Assembly (NCBI GenBank): GCA_018402605.1
Contig: JAGYIK010000009.1
Coordinates: 1-22,502, forward strand
Source: Litorivicinus sp.
GTDB lineage: Bacteria; Pseudomonadota; Gammaproteobacteria; Pseudomonadales; Litorivicinaceae
Length of the DNA stretch: 22,502 bases
Direction of reading: 5' to 3'
Of this stretch, positions 6,806 through 14,744 are shown piece by piece. Position numbers and translations under genes: made by a program. The notes beneath the pieces are model-generated. The model had not been told where the DNA came from. It did not search any database and was given only the letters and a program-made list of their open reading frames with translations. Numbering within the stretch: position 1 is the stretch's first letter; each line of letters begins with the position of its first letter.

Positions 6806-8936
6806 ATGAACGCTGCCGTCGAAACCATTGACGGCTTGTGTAGCCGTCTGACCCGTTATCTTGAAGACGAAGAAATTCGTCAGGTTAGACGCGCCTATTT
6901 GTATTCCGAACAAGCCCATGACGGGCAAAAACGCCGCTCCGGTGATCCCTATATTATCCACCCGCTGCAGGTTGCAGAAATCCTCGCCGACATGCGGATG
7001 ACTATCAGCCTGATGGTCGATGCCGCATGACGTCATCGAAGACACTGGGATTGCGAAAGACGCACTCGAAAGCCAGTCTTCCGGCGATGCCGTAGCTGAA
7101 CTTGTAGACGGCGTTTCAAAACTCACGCACATCAGCTTTGACGCGTGCTGAAGCACAGGCAGAAAACCTGGTGCAAATGACCTGGCAATGGCGCGATATC
7201 TTCGCGTCAACAGTCAGGAAGCTCGGGCCGATCGGTTGCACAAACATGCGCACCATCGGTTCACTCAATCCTGAGAAGTTACGTCGAATTGCACGCGAGA
7301 CCCTCGACATCTACAGCTCCACCTGGTAAACGTCGACTCGGTATGTACGAAGTCCGGAAGCGAACTGCATGAGCTATGTATCGCGCCATGTATCCCATGC
7401 GCATCGAGCGCACTGAACGCGCTGGTCTCAAATGTCTCAGGTAATCGAAAGAAAATCGTCAGCCGAAATCGCCGAGTCGCTTGAGACCGCGTTAGGAGGG
7501 CGTTGGCATCAAGGTGCGCATCGAGGCCGAGAAAGCAGCCAACAGTGTATTTATCGTAAAATGCGCGACCAACGGAAATCCTTTCGGACATCATGGACGT
7601 CTATGTTTCGGGATCATCACCGATTCAGTCGATGATTGTTACCGCACCTTGGGTGTCGTCCACAATCTCTATAAACCGAAGCCCGGACGATTCAAAGACT
7701 ACATCGCCATCCCAAAAGCCAATGGCTACTGTGAGCCTCCACACCACCTTATTTGGTATGCACGGGGTGCCTGTTGAAATCCAAATCCACCTTGAAATGG
7801 ATGCCATGGCCTCTGGCGGTATTGCCGCACACTGGCTCTACAAAGCCGGGTCCGATGAAACTGCAAATGTACAACGCACCAATCGCTGGGTCAAAGGGTT
7901 ATTAGAGATCCAACAACGGGCCGGCAACTCTCTCGAGTTCATTGAGAACGTCAAAATTGACCTGTTCCCAGATGACGTCTACATCTTCACGCCGAAGGGC
8001 CGAATCATGGAGTTGCCAACCGGTGCAACAGCCGTTGATTTTGCGTATGCGGTGCACACCGATGTGGGAAATCGCTGCGTAGCTTGCCGCATCGATAAGG
8101 CATTGGCACCGCTATCCACCGTTCTGCAATCCGGTCAAACGGTCGAGATCGTCACTGCAAAGCATGCCAAGCCAAACCTCGCGTGGCTCTCGTTTGTGGT
8201 GACGGGTAAAGCCCGTTCAGCGATTCGTCATTTCTTGAAAAATCAGCAGCGTTCAGAGTCAGTCAGCCTCGGACAACGCCTATTGAGCCGGGCACTTGCA
8301 AACTTGGGCGCCAGTTATGAACAGCTGTCCGATGAAACCAAACAGCTGTTTGTTTCAGAGACTGACCTGACCGAATTTGATGATGTGCTCGAAGACATTG
8401 GTCTCGGTAATCGTGTGGCCTACTCGGTTGCGCGTCGATTATTGCCTGAAACTCATGCTGAGCCGGCAATGCTCTCGCAAGGCCAAGATGCGAGACCACT
8501 GGCTATCAAAGGCTCGGAGGGCTTACTCACCAGTTATGGAAAATGCTGTCGGCCGATTCCAGGCGATCCGATTGTCGGTCACATCTCGAAAGGACGTGGC
8601 ATGGTGATTCACCATGAAACCTGTAACAACGTTGCTGATATTCGTGACAACCCTGAAAAGTGCGTGTTTTTGACCTGGGATGAAGAACTGCAGGGCGAAT
8701 TTTACACCGCACTGCGGATATTGGTTGCTGCAGAAACCGGCATCATCGCCAATATCGCCTCTGCTGTCTCCGAGGCATCTGCGGCCATTGATCGCATCCA
8801 TCGCGAAGAACGCGATGCGAGAACCAGTGTCATTGTGCTTGAAGTCGGGGTGCGCGATCGCCAGCATCTCGCCAACGTGGTGCGTCATATACGTCGCATT
8901 AAATCGGTTATGAAAATTTCACGGATACGAGCGTAA
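6806..8936 (+). pseudogene. spoT: spoT, bifunctional (p)ppGpp synthetase/hydrolase, scrambled by about fifteen frame changes in its first half
   Basis: RelA/SpoT-family enzyme that makes and degrades (p)ppGpp. The whole locus spans 2131 bases, about 710 codons, the normal SpoT length. The frame is clean from ATG 6806 (RRAYLYSEQAH, SGDPYIIHPLQVAEIL) to about 7000, then stops at TGA 7028-7030. Downstream the conserved residues reappear by switching frames: HDVIEDT at 7026, RAEAQAEN at 7144, NMRTIGSLNPEKLRRIARE at about 7246, SELHELC at 7359, RAMYPMRIER at 7382, VSGNRKK, EIAESLETAL, RIEAEKAANSV, YRKMRDQRKSFR, then YRTLGVVHNLYKPKPGRFKDYIAIPKANGY up to about 7728, quoted here as one run of short motifs. 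The frame is continuous from about 7732 to the TAA at 8934-8936. The damage spans the hydrolase and synthetase domains. Because sequence similarity is kept, sequencing or assembly error seems likelier than true loss. Confidence 0.85.
7593..8936 (+). CDS. spoT: Intact open frame for the C-terminal part of SpoT (TGS, helical, zinc-finger and ACT regions)
   Basis: This is the longest unbroken piece of the spoT locus, 447 codons from an ATG at 7593. The first 45 or so codons are out of register, and homology starts at SLHTTLFGMHGVPVEIQI, the end of the synthetase domain. The TGS domain follows (DVYIFTPKGRIMELPTGA, DFAYAVHTDVGN, SGQTVEIVT), then a helical region. A Cys-rich block (KCCRPIPGDPIVGH, HHETC) and a C-terminal ACT domain ending MKISRIRA complete it. 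These parts sense ribosome or acyl-carrier signals and control the catalytic half. The ATG at 7593 is unlikely to be the true start. The stop lies four bases before ridA. Confidence 0.75.
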   Translation: MDVYVSGSSPIQSMIVTAPWVSSTISINRSPDDSKTTSPSQKPMATVSLHTTLFGMHGVPVEIQIHLEMDAMASGGIAAHWLYKAGSDETANVQRTNRWVKGLLEIQQRAGNSLEFIENVKIDLFPDDVYIFTPKGRIMELPTGATAVDFAYAVHTDVGNRCVACRIDKALAPLSTVLQSGQTVEIVTAKHAKPNLAWLSFVVTGKARSAIRHFLKNQQRSESVSLGQRLLSRALANLGASYEQLSDETKQLFVSETDLTEFDDVLEDIGLGNRVAYSVARRLLPETHAEPAMLSQGQDARPLAIKGSEGLLTSYGKCCRPIPGDPIVGHISKGRGMVIHHETCNNVADIRDNPEKCVFLTWDEELQGEFYTALRILVAAETGIIANIASAVSEASAAIDRIHREERDARTSVIVLEVGVRDRQHLANVVRHIRRIKSVMKISRIRA

Positions 8937-8940
8937 TCCT

Positions 8941-9321
8941 ATGAACAAAAGCTATATCGCCACTGCAGAGGCGCCAGCTGCAATCGGAACCTACTCGCAG
9001 GCCGTGAAGGTCGGACAAACGACATTTTTGTCGGGGCAGATTCCCCTGCTTCCTGAAAGTGGCGAACTGGTGAGCGGTGACATCGAAGCTGAGGTACGCC
9101 AAGCATTTCAGAATCTAGCTGCAGTCTGTGAAGCAGCTGGTGGAGACTTAAATGGCCTGGTGAAGGTGAATGTCTTCCTCACCGATCTCAGTCATTTCCC
9201 AGTGGTCAATGCGGTGATGGAGAGCCTGTTTGAGGCGCCCTATCCTGCGCGAGCTGCCATTGGTGTCGCGCAATTACCGAAGGGTGCTCGCGTCGAAGTC
9301 GATGGGATTTTGGTCAGCTAG
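8941..9321 (+). CDS. ridA: RidA family 2-iminobutanoate/2-iminopropanoate deaminase
   Basis: Trimeric cytosolic enzyme that hydrolyses reactive enamines and imines released by PLP enzymes, protecting metabolism from 2-aminoacrylate damage. The 126-residue protein has the family landmarks GTYSQAVK (Tyr18), FLSGQIP, KVNVFLTDL, the catalytic-site Arg in YPARAAI (Arg104) and ARVEVDGI (Glu119). These correspond to the substrate-binding residues of the RidA subfamily, so the active-deaminase assignment is better than a generic YjgF call. It starts four bases after the spoT stop, as in Pseudomonas-type genomes. Its last eight bases overlap the 3' end of the convergent SDR gene. Confidence 0.94.
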   Translation: MNKSYIATAEAPAAIGTYSQAVKVGQTTFLSGQIPLLPESGELVSGDIEAEVRQAFQNLAAVCEAAGGDLNGLVKVNVFLTDLSHFPVVNAVMESLFEAPYPARAAIGVAQLPKGARVEVDGILVS

Positions 9322-10129
9322 GGCCCATCACCTGATCTAAACTTGGATAGCGTAATTCCGGTAACTGTGCACGGTATCTTGAGACGATGACTCGTCCCTC
9401 AGTAGCCGGCGTCAAGGTGGCAATTTCACCAGATAGGCGTGCAAAGATCGTTTCGTAGGTCGCGGAACATGTATCGACGCCGTGAATCAGCTCAGGTACT
9501 GCGACCTGATTCAGATGTGACTCTGTCACAAAACTCAACAAGCGCACCGCATCTTCACGGTGCATCCGGTTTGACACGGCTTGGCTTTGGATTTCTGCAC
9601 GAAATGTCGGATCCAGCAGGCGATTCAAGGATGCCGCCGAGTACAATCCCGTGTAGCGGACAATGGTCTTGGCTCCGGAAATCATCTCGATCGCCTCTTC
9701 GGCTTCCCGCACCAATTGCCCGCGCCAGCTGGTTGGTTCACATGGTGTCATTTCATCAAGCATGCCCGATTGCACATCAGAAAAGACAGCGGTCGAACTC
9801 ACCCAAACCACAGGATGTTGCCGACCTGGAGGACTCGCCAACTGTCGCAGGCGTTGTGCGACACCAACGTATCGTTGGCGATACGATTCAGGTGTCCGGC
9901 TGTCTGGTGTCACAATCCCGACCCAGACGCTATTGGCATTCAAAGGCAATGCGGCTAACTGATCCCAGGCATTTGCAGTATCCAAATCAAGCGATAGATA
10001 GGTGGGATCATCGGGTATCGGAGTGCGCCGAACCCCGAGAACGCGATATTTTTCCTGCTCAAGCTGAGTTTTCAGGTTGCCACCCAACTGACCACAGCCT
10101 AGGATGACGATATCCCATGATTTTGACAC
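9314..10129 (-). CDS. YeeZ-like NAD(P)-binding SDR/epimerase-family protein
   Basis: Extended or atypical short-chain dehydrogenase with a Rossmann fold. The N-terminal VILGCGQLGGNL is the dinucleotide-binding Gly motif. WVSSTAVFSD is the strand carrying the usual catalytic Ser, and SNRMHREDAVRLL resembles the histidine-aspartate element of YeeZ-type proteins. No canonical YxxxK is seen, as in other members of this subgroup, so catalytic activity is uncertain and the substrate is unknown. I chose the GTG at 10127-10129 (271 residues) because GAGGG lies about eight bases upstream. An ATG at 10157-10159 would extend the protein into oxyR. The gene is divergent from oxyR, with only four bases between starts, and convergent with ridA. 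Confidence 0.75.
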   Translation of the reverse strand: MSKSWDIVILGCGQLGGNLKTQLEQEKYRVLGVRRTPIPDDPTYLSLDLDTANAWDQLAALPLNANSVWVGIVTPDSRTPESYRQRYVGVAQRLRQLASPPGRQHPVVWVSSTAVFSDVQSGMLDEMTPCEPTSWRGQLVREAEEAIEMISGAKTIVRYTGLYSAASLNRLLDPTFRAEIQSQAVSNRMHREDAVRLLSFVTESHLNQVAVPELIHGVDTCSATYETIFARLSGEIATLTPATEGRVIVSRYRAQLPELRYPSLDQVMGPS

Positions 10130-10133
10130 GACA

Positions 10134-11063
10134 ATGACCCTCACTGAACTTCGATACATCGTGGCCGTGGCCGACGAAAAACATTTTGGACGCGCCGCAG
10201 CTCGCTGCTTCGTCAGTCAGCCTACGCTTTCTATTGGCGTCAAGCGACTGGAAGATGAACTGGGCGTGACCCTCTTTGAGCGCAGCAAAACAGGTGTACA
10301 TCTGACATCTGTCGCAGAAGCACTGGTTGAGAAGGCCAGAAATATATTGAGCGATGTGGACTCGTTCAAAGAAACCGCCGACCAAGTCAAAGACCCGTTT
10401 CTTGCGCCGCTGCGTATCGGCGCGATTTATACCATCGGGCCGTATCTTTTTCCGACACTCCTACCCGCACTGAAAAGCGCCGAACCACGGATGAAGCTCT
10501 TCATCGAGGAGAATTTTACCGGTGTTCTTCGGCACATGCTGAAGAAAGGCCAACTCGATGCGATCATTGTTGCGCTGCCGTTTACTGAGCCCGACTGCGA
10601 GGTCGAACCACTTTATACCGAGCCTTTTCAGGTCTTGTTGCCAGCAGACCACCCCTGGACAGCGGATGCCAGCATCCCACCCAAGCGGCTCAATGGTGAC
10701 GATGTCTTGATGCTCGGGGAAGGACATTGTTTTCGTGATCAGGTCATTGATGCCTGCCCTGCGCTCTCGCGCAGCTCGCGCCATGGGCATGGACTGGTCG
10801 TTGAAGGCAGCTCGCTGGAAACATTACGTCACATGGTGGCCTCAGGCCTCGGCGTGACCGTTTTACCGGCATCGGCTGCTGGGCTTGAGAACTATGCGCC
10901 TGGCTATCTCACCACCCGCCCATTCACCGAACCCGTGCCCTCACGCACGGTCGGACTCGCTTGGCGACGCCAATTTCCGCGAAAAGATGCCATCGAGCTC
11001 TTAATCAAAGTGATTTCCGAGCAGGTTGCACCGCAGCTCCATGCCAAACGCACCGGAGCCTGA
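10134..11063 (+). CDS. oxyR: OxyR, hydrogen peroxide-sensing LysR-family regulator
   Basis: LysR-type transcription factor that activates peroxide defence genes after forming an intramolecular disulfide. The 309-residue protein starts MTLTELRYIVAVADEKHFG, followed by the helix-turn-helix stretch AAARCFVSQPTLSIGVKRLE and LGVTLFERSK. The effector domain contains GEGHCFRDQVIDAC, in which the two redox cysteines fall at residues 199 and 208 when counted from the ATG at 10134. This matches the E. coli OxyR pair exactly and separates it from other LysR proteins. An earlier in-frame ATG at 10104 would add ten residues inside the SDR gene and is less likely. There is no clear Shine-Dalgarno. Its 3' end overlaps recG by 23 bases, as in other Pseudomonas-like genomes with oxyR-recG. 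Confidence 0.95.
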   Translation: MTLTELRYIVAVADEKHFGRAAARCFVSQPTLSIGVKRLEDELGVTLFERSKTGVHLTSVAEALVEKARNILSDVDSFKETADQVKDPFLAPLRIGAIYTIGPYLFPTLLPALKSAEPRMKLFIEENFTGVLRHMLKKGQLDAIIVALPFTEPDCEVEPLYTEPFQVLLPADHPWTADASIPPKRLNGDDVLMLGEGHCFRDQVIDACPALSRSSRHGHGLVVEGSSLETLRHMVASGLGVTVLPASAAGLENYAPGYLTTRPFTEPVPSRTVGLAWRRQFPRKDAIELLIKVISEQVAPQLHAKRTGA

Positions 11064-13086
11064 CAGCCTACGCTCACTACAAGGCGTCGGCCCAAAGGTG
11101 GAAGAGGCGCTCGGGCGTCTGGGTATTCGGGCGCCAAGAGATTCGTTATTCCATCTCCCCGCACGGTATGAGGACCGGACCAAACGCGTCTGTCTTGCCG
11201 ATGCGCAACCGTCCGTGCCGCAGTTATTGGAGGGGAAATCACGGCACAGACCATTGTGCCAGGTCGCCGCATGCAGGCGATGCTCACCTTCGAGGACGAG
11301 ACCGGGGCCGCGCGGATTCGTTTGTTTCCACTTTTCTCGGGCCTACCTCTACTTTAAAATCAGCGCATCGCGTCCGAATATTTGGTGAGCCGCGGACCAA
11401 TCATGGGGCAATCGAGTTCATTCATCCCGAGATGCAAGTCTTCAAACAAGACCCGCCACCACTGACAGATCACCTGACACCGATTTATCCGATCACTGAG
11501 GGATTATCCCAAGCGAAGCTCAGGATCTGGTGCAACAAGCGATCGCCCGAGGCCAATCGGCTTATGCATTAGCAGAGCTCTTGCACCCGACCAGACGAAA
11601 ACAGACCGCCGCCTGGGATGCTTTGATCGCACTGCACCAACCGCAAAAAGGCTATCCACCCGAAGAGTTTGTCGAACGGCTGGCATTTGAAGAGCTCCTC
11701 GCACACCGCTTGTTGCTGCTGACACGCCGCGATCTCTATAACGCCTATGCAGCACCCCAGGTGACAGGTGAGAGTGGCGATCTGAGATCCGGGCTGCTCG
11801 GACAGCTCCCGTTCCAGATGACGGGCGCACAACAGCGGGTACTCGCCGAGATCGATTTGGATTTAAAGCGACCACAACCCATGCTTCGCCTGTTACAGGG
11901 CGACGTGGGATCGGGCAAAACCTTAGTCGCTGCGTTGGCTGCACTGCCTGTCATCGCGTCCGGATACCAGGTGGCCCTTATGGCGCCCACCGAACTCCTA
12001 TCCGAACAACATGCAACACAATTTGCCAACTGGCTGACTCCGCTCGGGATCCGGGTCGGATGGTTGTCCGGGTCGATGCGGGTTGCACCGCGTCGGCTGA
12101 TACTGGAACAACTCGCCACTGGGTATTGTCAGATGGTGATCGGCACCCATGCACTGTTCCAAGAGGAGGTGGAGTTTGCCAACCTTGGGCTGGCCATCAT
12201 CGACGAACAACACCGGTTCGGTGTTGCACAGCGCTTGTTATTGCGTGAGAAAGGTCAGGCGTTTACCCCACATCAATTGATCATGACCGCAACACCGATT
12301 CCAAGAACGCTGGCCATGACGCAATACGCGGATTTAGATGTCTCGATCATTGATGCATTGCCGCCCGGTCGGACACCCGTGGATACTCGCATTCTCAGTC
12401 AGTCGCGAAGTACCCAAATTGCAGAACGTCTGGATGCGCAATTCGCGGAAGGCGGACAGGCCTACTGGGTCTGCACCTTGATTGAAGAGACCGACCAGAG
12501 TCAGGCTGAGGCCGCAGAGACGCGGACTGAAAAACTCAGAGAGTGGCTCCCGCATCGTCGGATCGGCCTGGTGCATGGGCGCATGAAAGCCGATGAGAAA
12601 ACCCAAGTGATGCATGCATTTGCCCTTGGGAAACTGGATCTTCTGGTTGCGACGACGGTGATTGAGGTTGGAGTCAATGTACCCAACGCCAACATCATGG
12701 TGATTGAAAACCCAGAGCGTCTGGGTCTTGCACAACTGCATCAGCTGCGTGGCCGCGTGGGTCGCGGCAGTCGCGTCAGTTTCTGCATTCTGCTGTGCGG
12801 TGATGCCATCTCCGAGACCTCACGTGAGCGCCTCAATTTATTGAAAGACACCTATGATGGCTTTGCGTTATCAGAAGCCGATCTCAGACTGCGTGGTCCT
12901 GGCGATGTCAGCGGTACACGCCAAACCGGGGATCTGAGTTTCCGTGTGGCCGATCTCTCGCGTCATGCGGATCTACTGGATCAAGTGGCAGAGGTCGCTG
13001 AGACCATCCGGGTGTTCGAGCCTGAAACTCGCGCGCAACTGATTGCGCGCTGGGTCGGTCATGAGGAACACTTTGCCCATGTCTAG
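11041..13086 (+). pseudogene. recG: recG, ATP-dependent DNA helicase, with four frame changes in the wedge-domain region
   Basis: RecG remodels stalled replication forks and Holliday junctions. The locus is 2046 bases (682 codons), the normal full length. The first frame is intact from ATG 11041 (LRSLQGVGPKVEEALGRLGI, FHLPARYEDRTKR) to about 11233. EITAQTIVPGRRMQAML and FEDETGAARIR follow in a second frame. HFSRAYLY, near 11325-11350, is in the first frame again. SAHRVRIFGEPRTNHGAIE and HLTPIYPITEGLSQ lie in a third frame to about 11515. The original frame then resumes through the helicase core to TAG 13084-13086. Conserved wedge-domain residues are all present but need four frame corrections. 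This suggests sequence error, although a real pseudogene cannot be excluded. Confidence 0.82.
11530..13086 (+). CDS. recG: Intact open frame for the RecG helicase core
   Basis: Unbroken 518-codon frame from a GTG at 11530, covering the part of RecG after the wedge domain. Walker A is GDVGSGKT at about residues 124-131, followed by MAPTELLSEQH. The DEQH Walker B box is at about 225-228, followed by MTATPIPRTLAM, then the second RecA-like domain with VATTVIEVGVNVPNA and LHQLRGRVGRG. The C-terminal LRGPGDVSGTRQTGD is the TRG motif that couples ATP use to fork reversal. All catalytic elements look functional. The GTG is merely the first start codon after the last frame break and is probably not the natural start. 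The stop overlaps the ubiA start by eight bases. Confidence 0.8.
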   Translation: MQQAIARGQSAYALAELLHPTRRKQTAAWDALIALHQPQKGYPPEEFVERLAFEELLAHRLLLLTRRDLYNAYAAPQVTGESGDLRSGLLGQLPFQMTGAQQRVLAEIDLDLKRPQPMLRLLQGDVGSGKTLVAALAALPVIASGYQVALMAPTELLSEQHATQFANWLTPLGIRVGWLSGSMRVAPRRLILEQLATGYCQMVIGTHALFQEEVEFANLGLAIIDEQHRFGVAQRLLLREKGQAFTPHQLIMTATPIPRTLAMTQYADLDVSIIDALPPGRTPVDTRILSQSRSTQIAERLDAQFAEGGQAYWVCTLIEETDQSQAEAAETRTEKLREWLPHRRIGLVHGRMKADEKTQVMHAFALGKLDLLVATTVIEVGVNVPNANIMVIENPERLGLAQLHQLRGRVGRGSRVSFCILLCGDAISETSRERLNLLKDTYDGFALSEADLRLRGPGDVSGTRQTGDLSFRVADLSRHADLLDQVAEVAETIRVFEPETRAQLIARWVGHEEHFAHV

Positions 13087-13963
13087 CATCCAAACACTCG
13101 CCAGTCGCCTGCCATTTTGGATTCAAGTCACCCGCTTGGATCGACCGGTTGGCTGGATCGTGTTGCTCTGGCCGACCTGGATTGCATTAGCACTCGCTGC
13201 AAAACAGACAAGCTGGTCGCTTGAGATTTGGCTGATTTTCACAGCCGGGGTCATCCTCACGCGAAGTGCGGGCTGTGTCGTCAACGATTTGACCGATCGC
13301 GACTTCGACCGACACGTTAAACGGACCAAAACGCGACCACTGACGTCAGGCAACATGCAAGCGCGCGAAGCTATTTTACTGACTGTTGTGTTACTCACCC
13401 TGGCCTTTGCTTTGGTGCTGATGACCAATCCACAAACGGTCGGACTCTCCGTTGTCGCAGTCCTGCTCGCAATCATCTATCCCTGGCTGAAACGTGTGAC
13501 ATTTTGGCCCCAAATCGGTTTGGGCCTCGCCTTCTCAATGGCCATTCCCATGGCGTTCAGTGCACATAACGCACCAATCGATCATATTGTGGCCCTCTTG
13601 TTCATCGGTAATCTCGCCTGGACTCTGGCTTACGACACCTTTTACGCGATGGTCGATCGGGATGATGATTTAAAAATTGGTGTTAAATCGACAGCCATTG
13701 CACTTGGGCGGTTTGATCTCATCGGAATTGGTGTCAGCCAATGTCTCGCATTAGCCGCGTTCACGTCAGCGTTTTGGTTTGCGGGGCTGCATCCCATCAG
13801 CTACATCGGGGTGCTCATCGCATCTGGATTGGCCATTCAGCATCAGTGGATCGCTGCCGATCGATCGCGTGAACATTGTTTTCGGGCCTTTTTAGAGAAC
13901 CACCGCTTGGGTGCGAGTCTGTTTTTTGGGGTGCTTCTGGATGCCATGTTACAGTTTCTATGA
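13079..13963 (+). CDS. ubiA: 4-hydroxybenzoate octaprenyltransferase (polyprenyltransferase)
   Basis: Integral inner-membrane prenyltransferase that joins 4-hydroxybenzoate to the polyprenyl tail in ubiquinone synthesis. The 294-residue protein has RLDRPVGWIVLLWPT at the start of the first membrane segment. It carries the two Asp-rich catalytic motifs NDLTDRDFD (about 69-77) and YDTFYAMVDRDDDLKIG, plus VKRTKTRPLTSG and several strongly hydrophobic helices. I chose the ATG at 13079, inside the overlap ATGTCTAG with the recG stop. Upstream in-frame starts at 13043 and 13061 would add residues within recG. The usual partner ubiC (chorismate lyase) is not adjacent here. phoB follows after 64 bases carrying a Pho box. 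Confidence 0.95.
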   Translation: MSSIQTLASRLPFWIQVTRLDRPVGWIVLLWPTWIALALAAKQTSWSLEIWLIFTAGVILTRSAGCVVNDLTDRDFDRHVKRTKTRPLTSGNMQAREAILLTVVLLTLAFALVLMTNPQTVGLSVVAVLLAIIYPWLKRVTFWPQIGLGLAFSMAIPMAFSAHNAPIDHIVALLFIGNLAWTLAYDTFYAMVDRDDDLKIGVKSTAIALGRFDLIGIGVSQCLALAAFTSAFWFAGLHPISYIGVLIASGLAIQHQWIAADRSREHCFRAFLENHRLGASLFFGVLLDAMLQFL

Positions 13964-13965
13964 CG

Positions 13966-13994
13966 GTGTAACTAAATTGTCATAAAGCTGTGGT
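13966..13994 (+). promoter_or_regulatory. Pho box upstream of phoB
   Basis: TTGTCATAAAGCTGTGGT at 13977-13994 matches the PhoB-binding consensus of two seven-base direct repeats, CTGTCAT, separated by four A/T-rich bases. The first half-site has one mismatch and the second has two. The core TGTCATAAAGCTGT is intact. A weaker half-site, GTGTAAC at 13966-13972, lies exactly 11 bases upstream, so the three sites share one helical phase at 13966, 13977 and 13988. The phoB ATG is 34 bases downstream, with AAAGGG at about 14016-14021 as Shine-Dalgarno. PhoB autoactivation is inferred. I could not identify a clear -10 box. Confidence 0.65.
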
Positions 13995-14027
13995 TTCATC
14001 TCAGTCAGAAGTCAGAAAGGGTCTTTC

Positions 14028-14744
14028 ATGAATCAGCAACCCACCCGTCGCGTTCTCATAGTAGACGATGAGCCTGCTGTCCGTGAGATGTTGGCTGTTG
14101 CCCTTGAGATGGCTGGCTTTGAAGTGCGCGAAGCAGAAAACGCGCAAATGGCGCTCGCCGAAGTCACCGCACGCATTCCTGATCTGATGCTCGTCGACTG
14201 GATGATGCCAAATGTCTCCGGACTCGAGCTTTGTCGTCGACTCCGTCGCAACCAAGACACCGCAGACATTCCACTGATTCTGTTAACCGCCCGCGGTGAA
14301 GAAGATGCCAAGATTACGGGGCTCGAGGTCGCCGATGACTACATTACCAAACCCTTTTCCCCACGTGAGTTGGTCGCTCGCCTCAAAGCGATATTGCGTC
14401 GGACAACACCCAAAGGCATTGAAGAGCCTGTTGAGTTTGATGGGCTGCGTTTAGACCCCGTCGGGCAACGTGTGACGAGCCAAGGACTGCCCCTGACACT
14501 CAGTCCAATCGAGTATCGATTGCTGCAATTATTTATGACCCATCCTGAGCGCGCATTCAGTCGGGGCCAATTGCTCGATCGCGTCTGGGGTGGTGATGTG
14601 TATGTCGAAGAACGCACGGTAGATGTGCATATTCGTCGCCTTCGCAAAGCCTTGGGTTTTCGTCACGAAAATTTGATTGAGACGGTTCGAGGCACAGGAT
14701 ACCGATTTGCACCACTGGCGGATTCACACGTTCACGCCAGCTGA
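14028..14744 (+). CDS. phoB: PhoB, phosphate regulon response regulator (OmpR family)
   Basis: DNA-binding response regulator that activates the Pho regulon under phosphate limitation after phosphorylation by PhoR. The receiver domain (about 1-125) has the acidic pair in IVDDEP (Asp13, Asp14), the phospho-acceptor Asp57 in LVDWMMP, Thr87 in LLTARGEE and Lys108 in YITKPFSP. The C-terminal winged helix (about 135-230) shows LSPIEYRLLQLFMTHPERAFSR, given here as LSPIEYRLL and HPERAFSR, then VDVHIRRLRKAL and RGTGYRF. One residue is missing before Asp103: the family motif GADDY reads VADDY here, so the Thr-to-Lys spacing is 21 rather than 22. The stop directly abuts the ppx stop on the other strand, with no gap. 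phoR is not adjacent but lies 3.6 kb downstream. Confidence 0.95.
   Translation: MNQQPTRRVLIVDDEPAVREMLAVALEMAGFEVREAENAQMALAEVTARIPDLMLVDWMMPNVSGLELCRRLRRNQDTADIPLILLTARGEEDAKITGLEVADDYITKPFSPRELVARLKAILRRTTPKGIEEPVEFDGLRLDPVGQRVTSQGLPLTLSPIEYRLLQLFMTHPERAFSRGQLLDRVWGGDVYVEERTVDVHIRRLRKALGFRHENLIETVRGTGYRFAPLADSHVHAS

Noticed and set aside
6806..7030. A short stand-alone alarmone hydrolase encoded by the first piece of spoT
   Set aside because: The frame ends before the HD motif and metal-binding residues are complete, and the missing residues follow immediately in another frame. This is a broken SpoT, not a small separate enzyme.
9439..10107. A 222-codon open frame on the plus strand opposite the SDR gene
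   Set aside because: It lies wholly antisense to a gene with a clear Rossmann motif, has no ribosome site or recognisable domain, and is rich in composition-driven residues.
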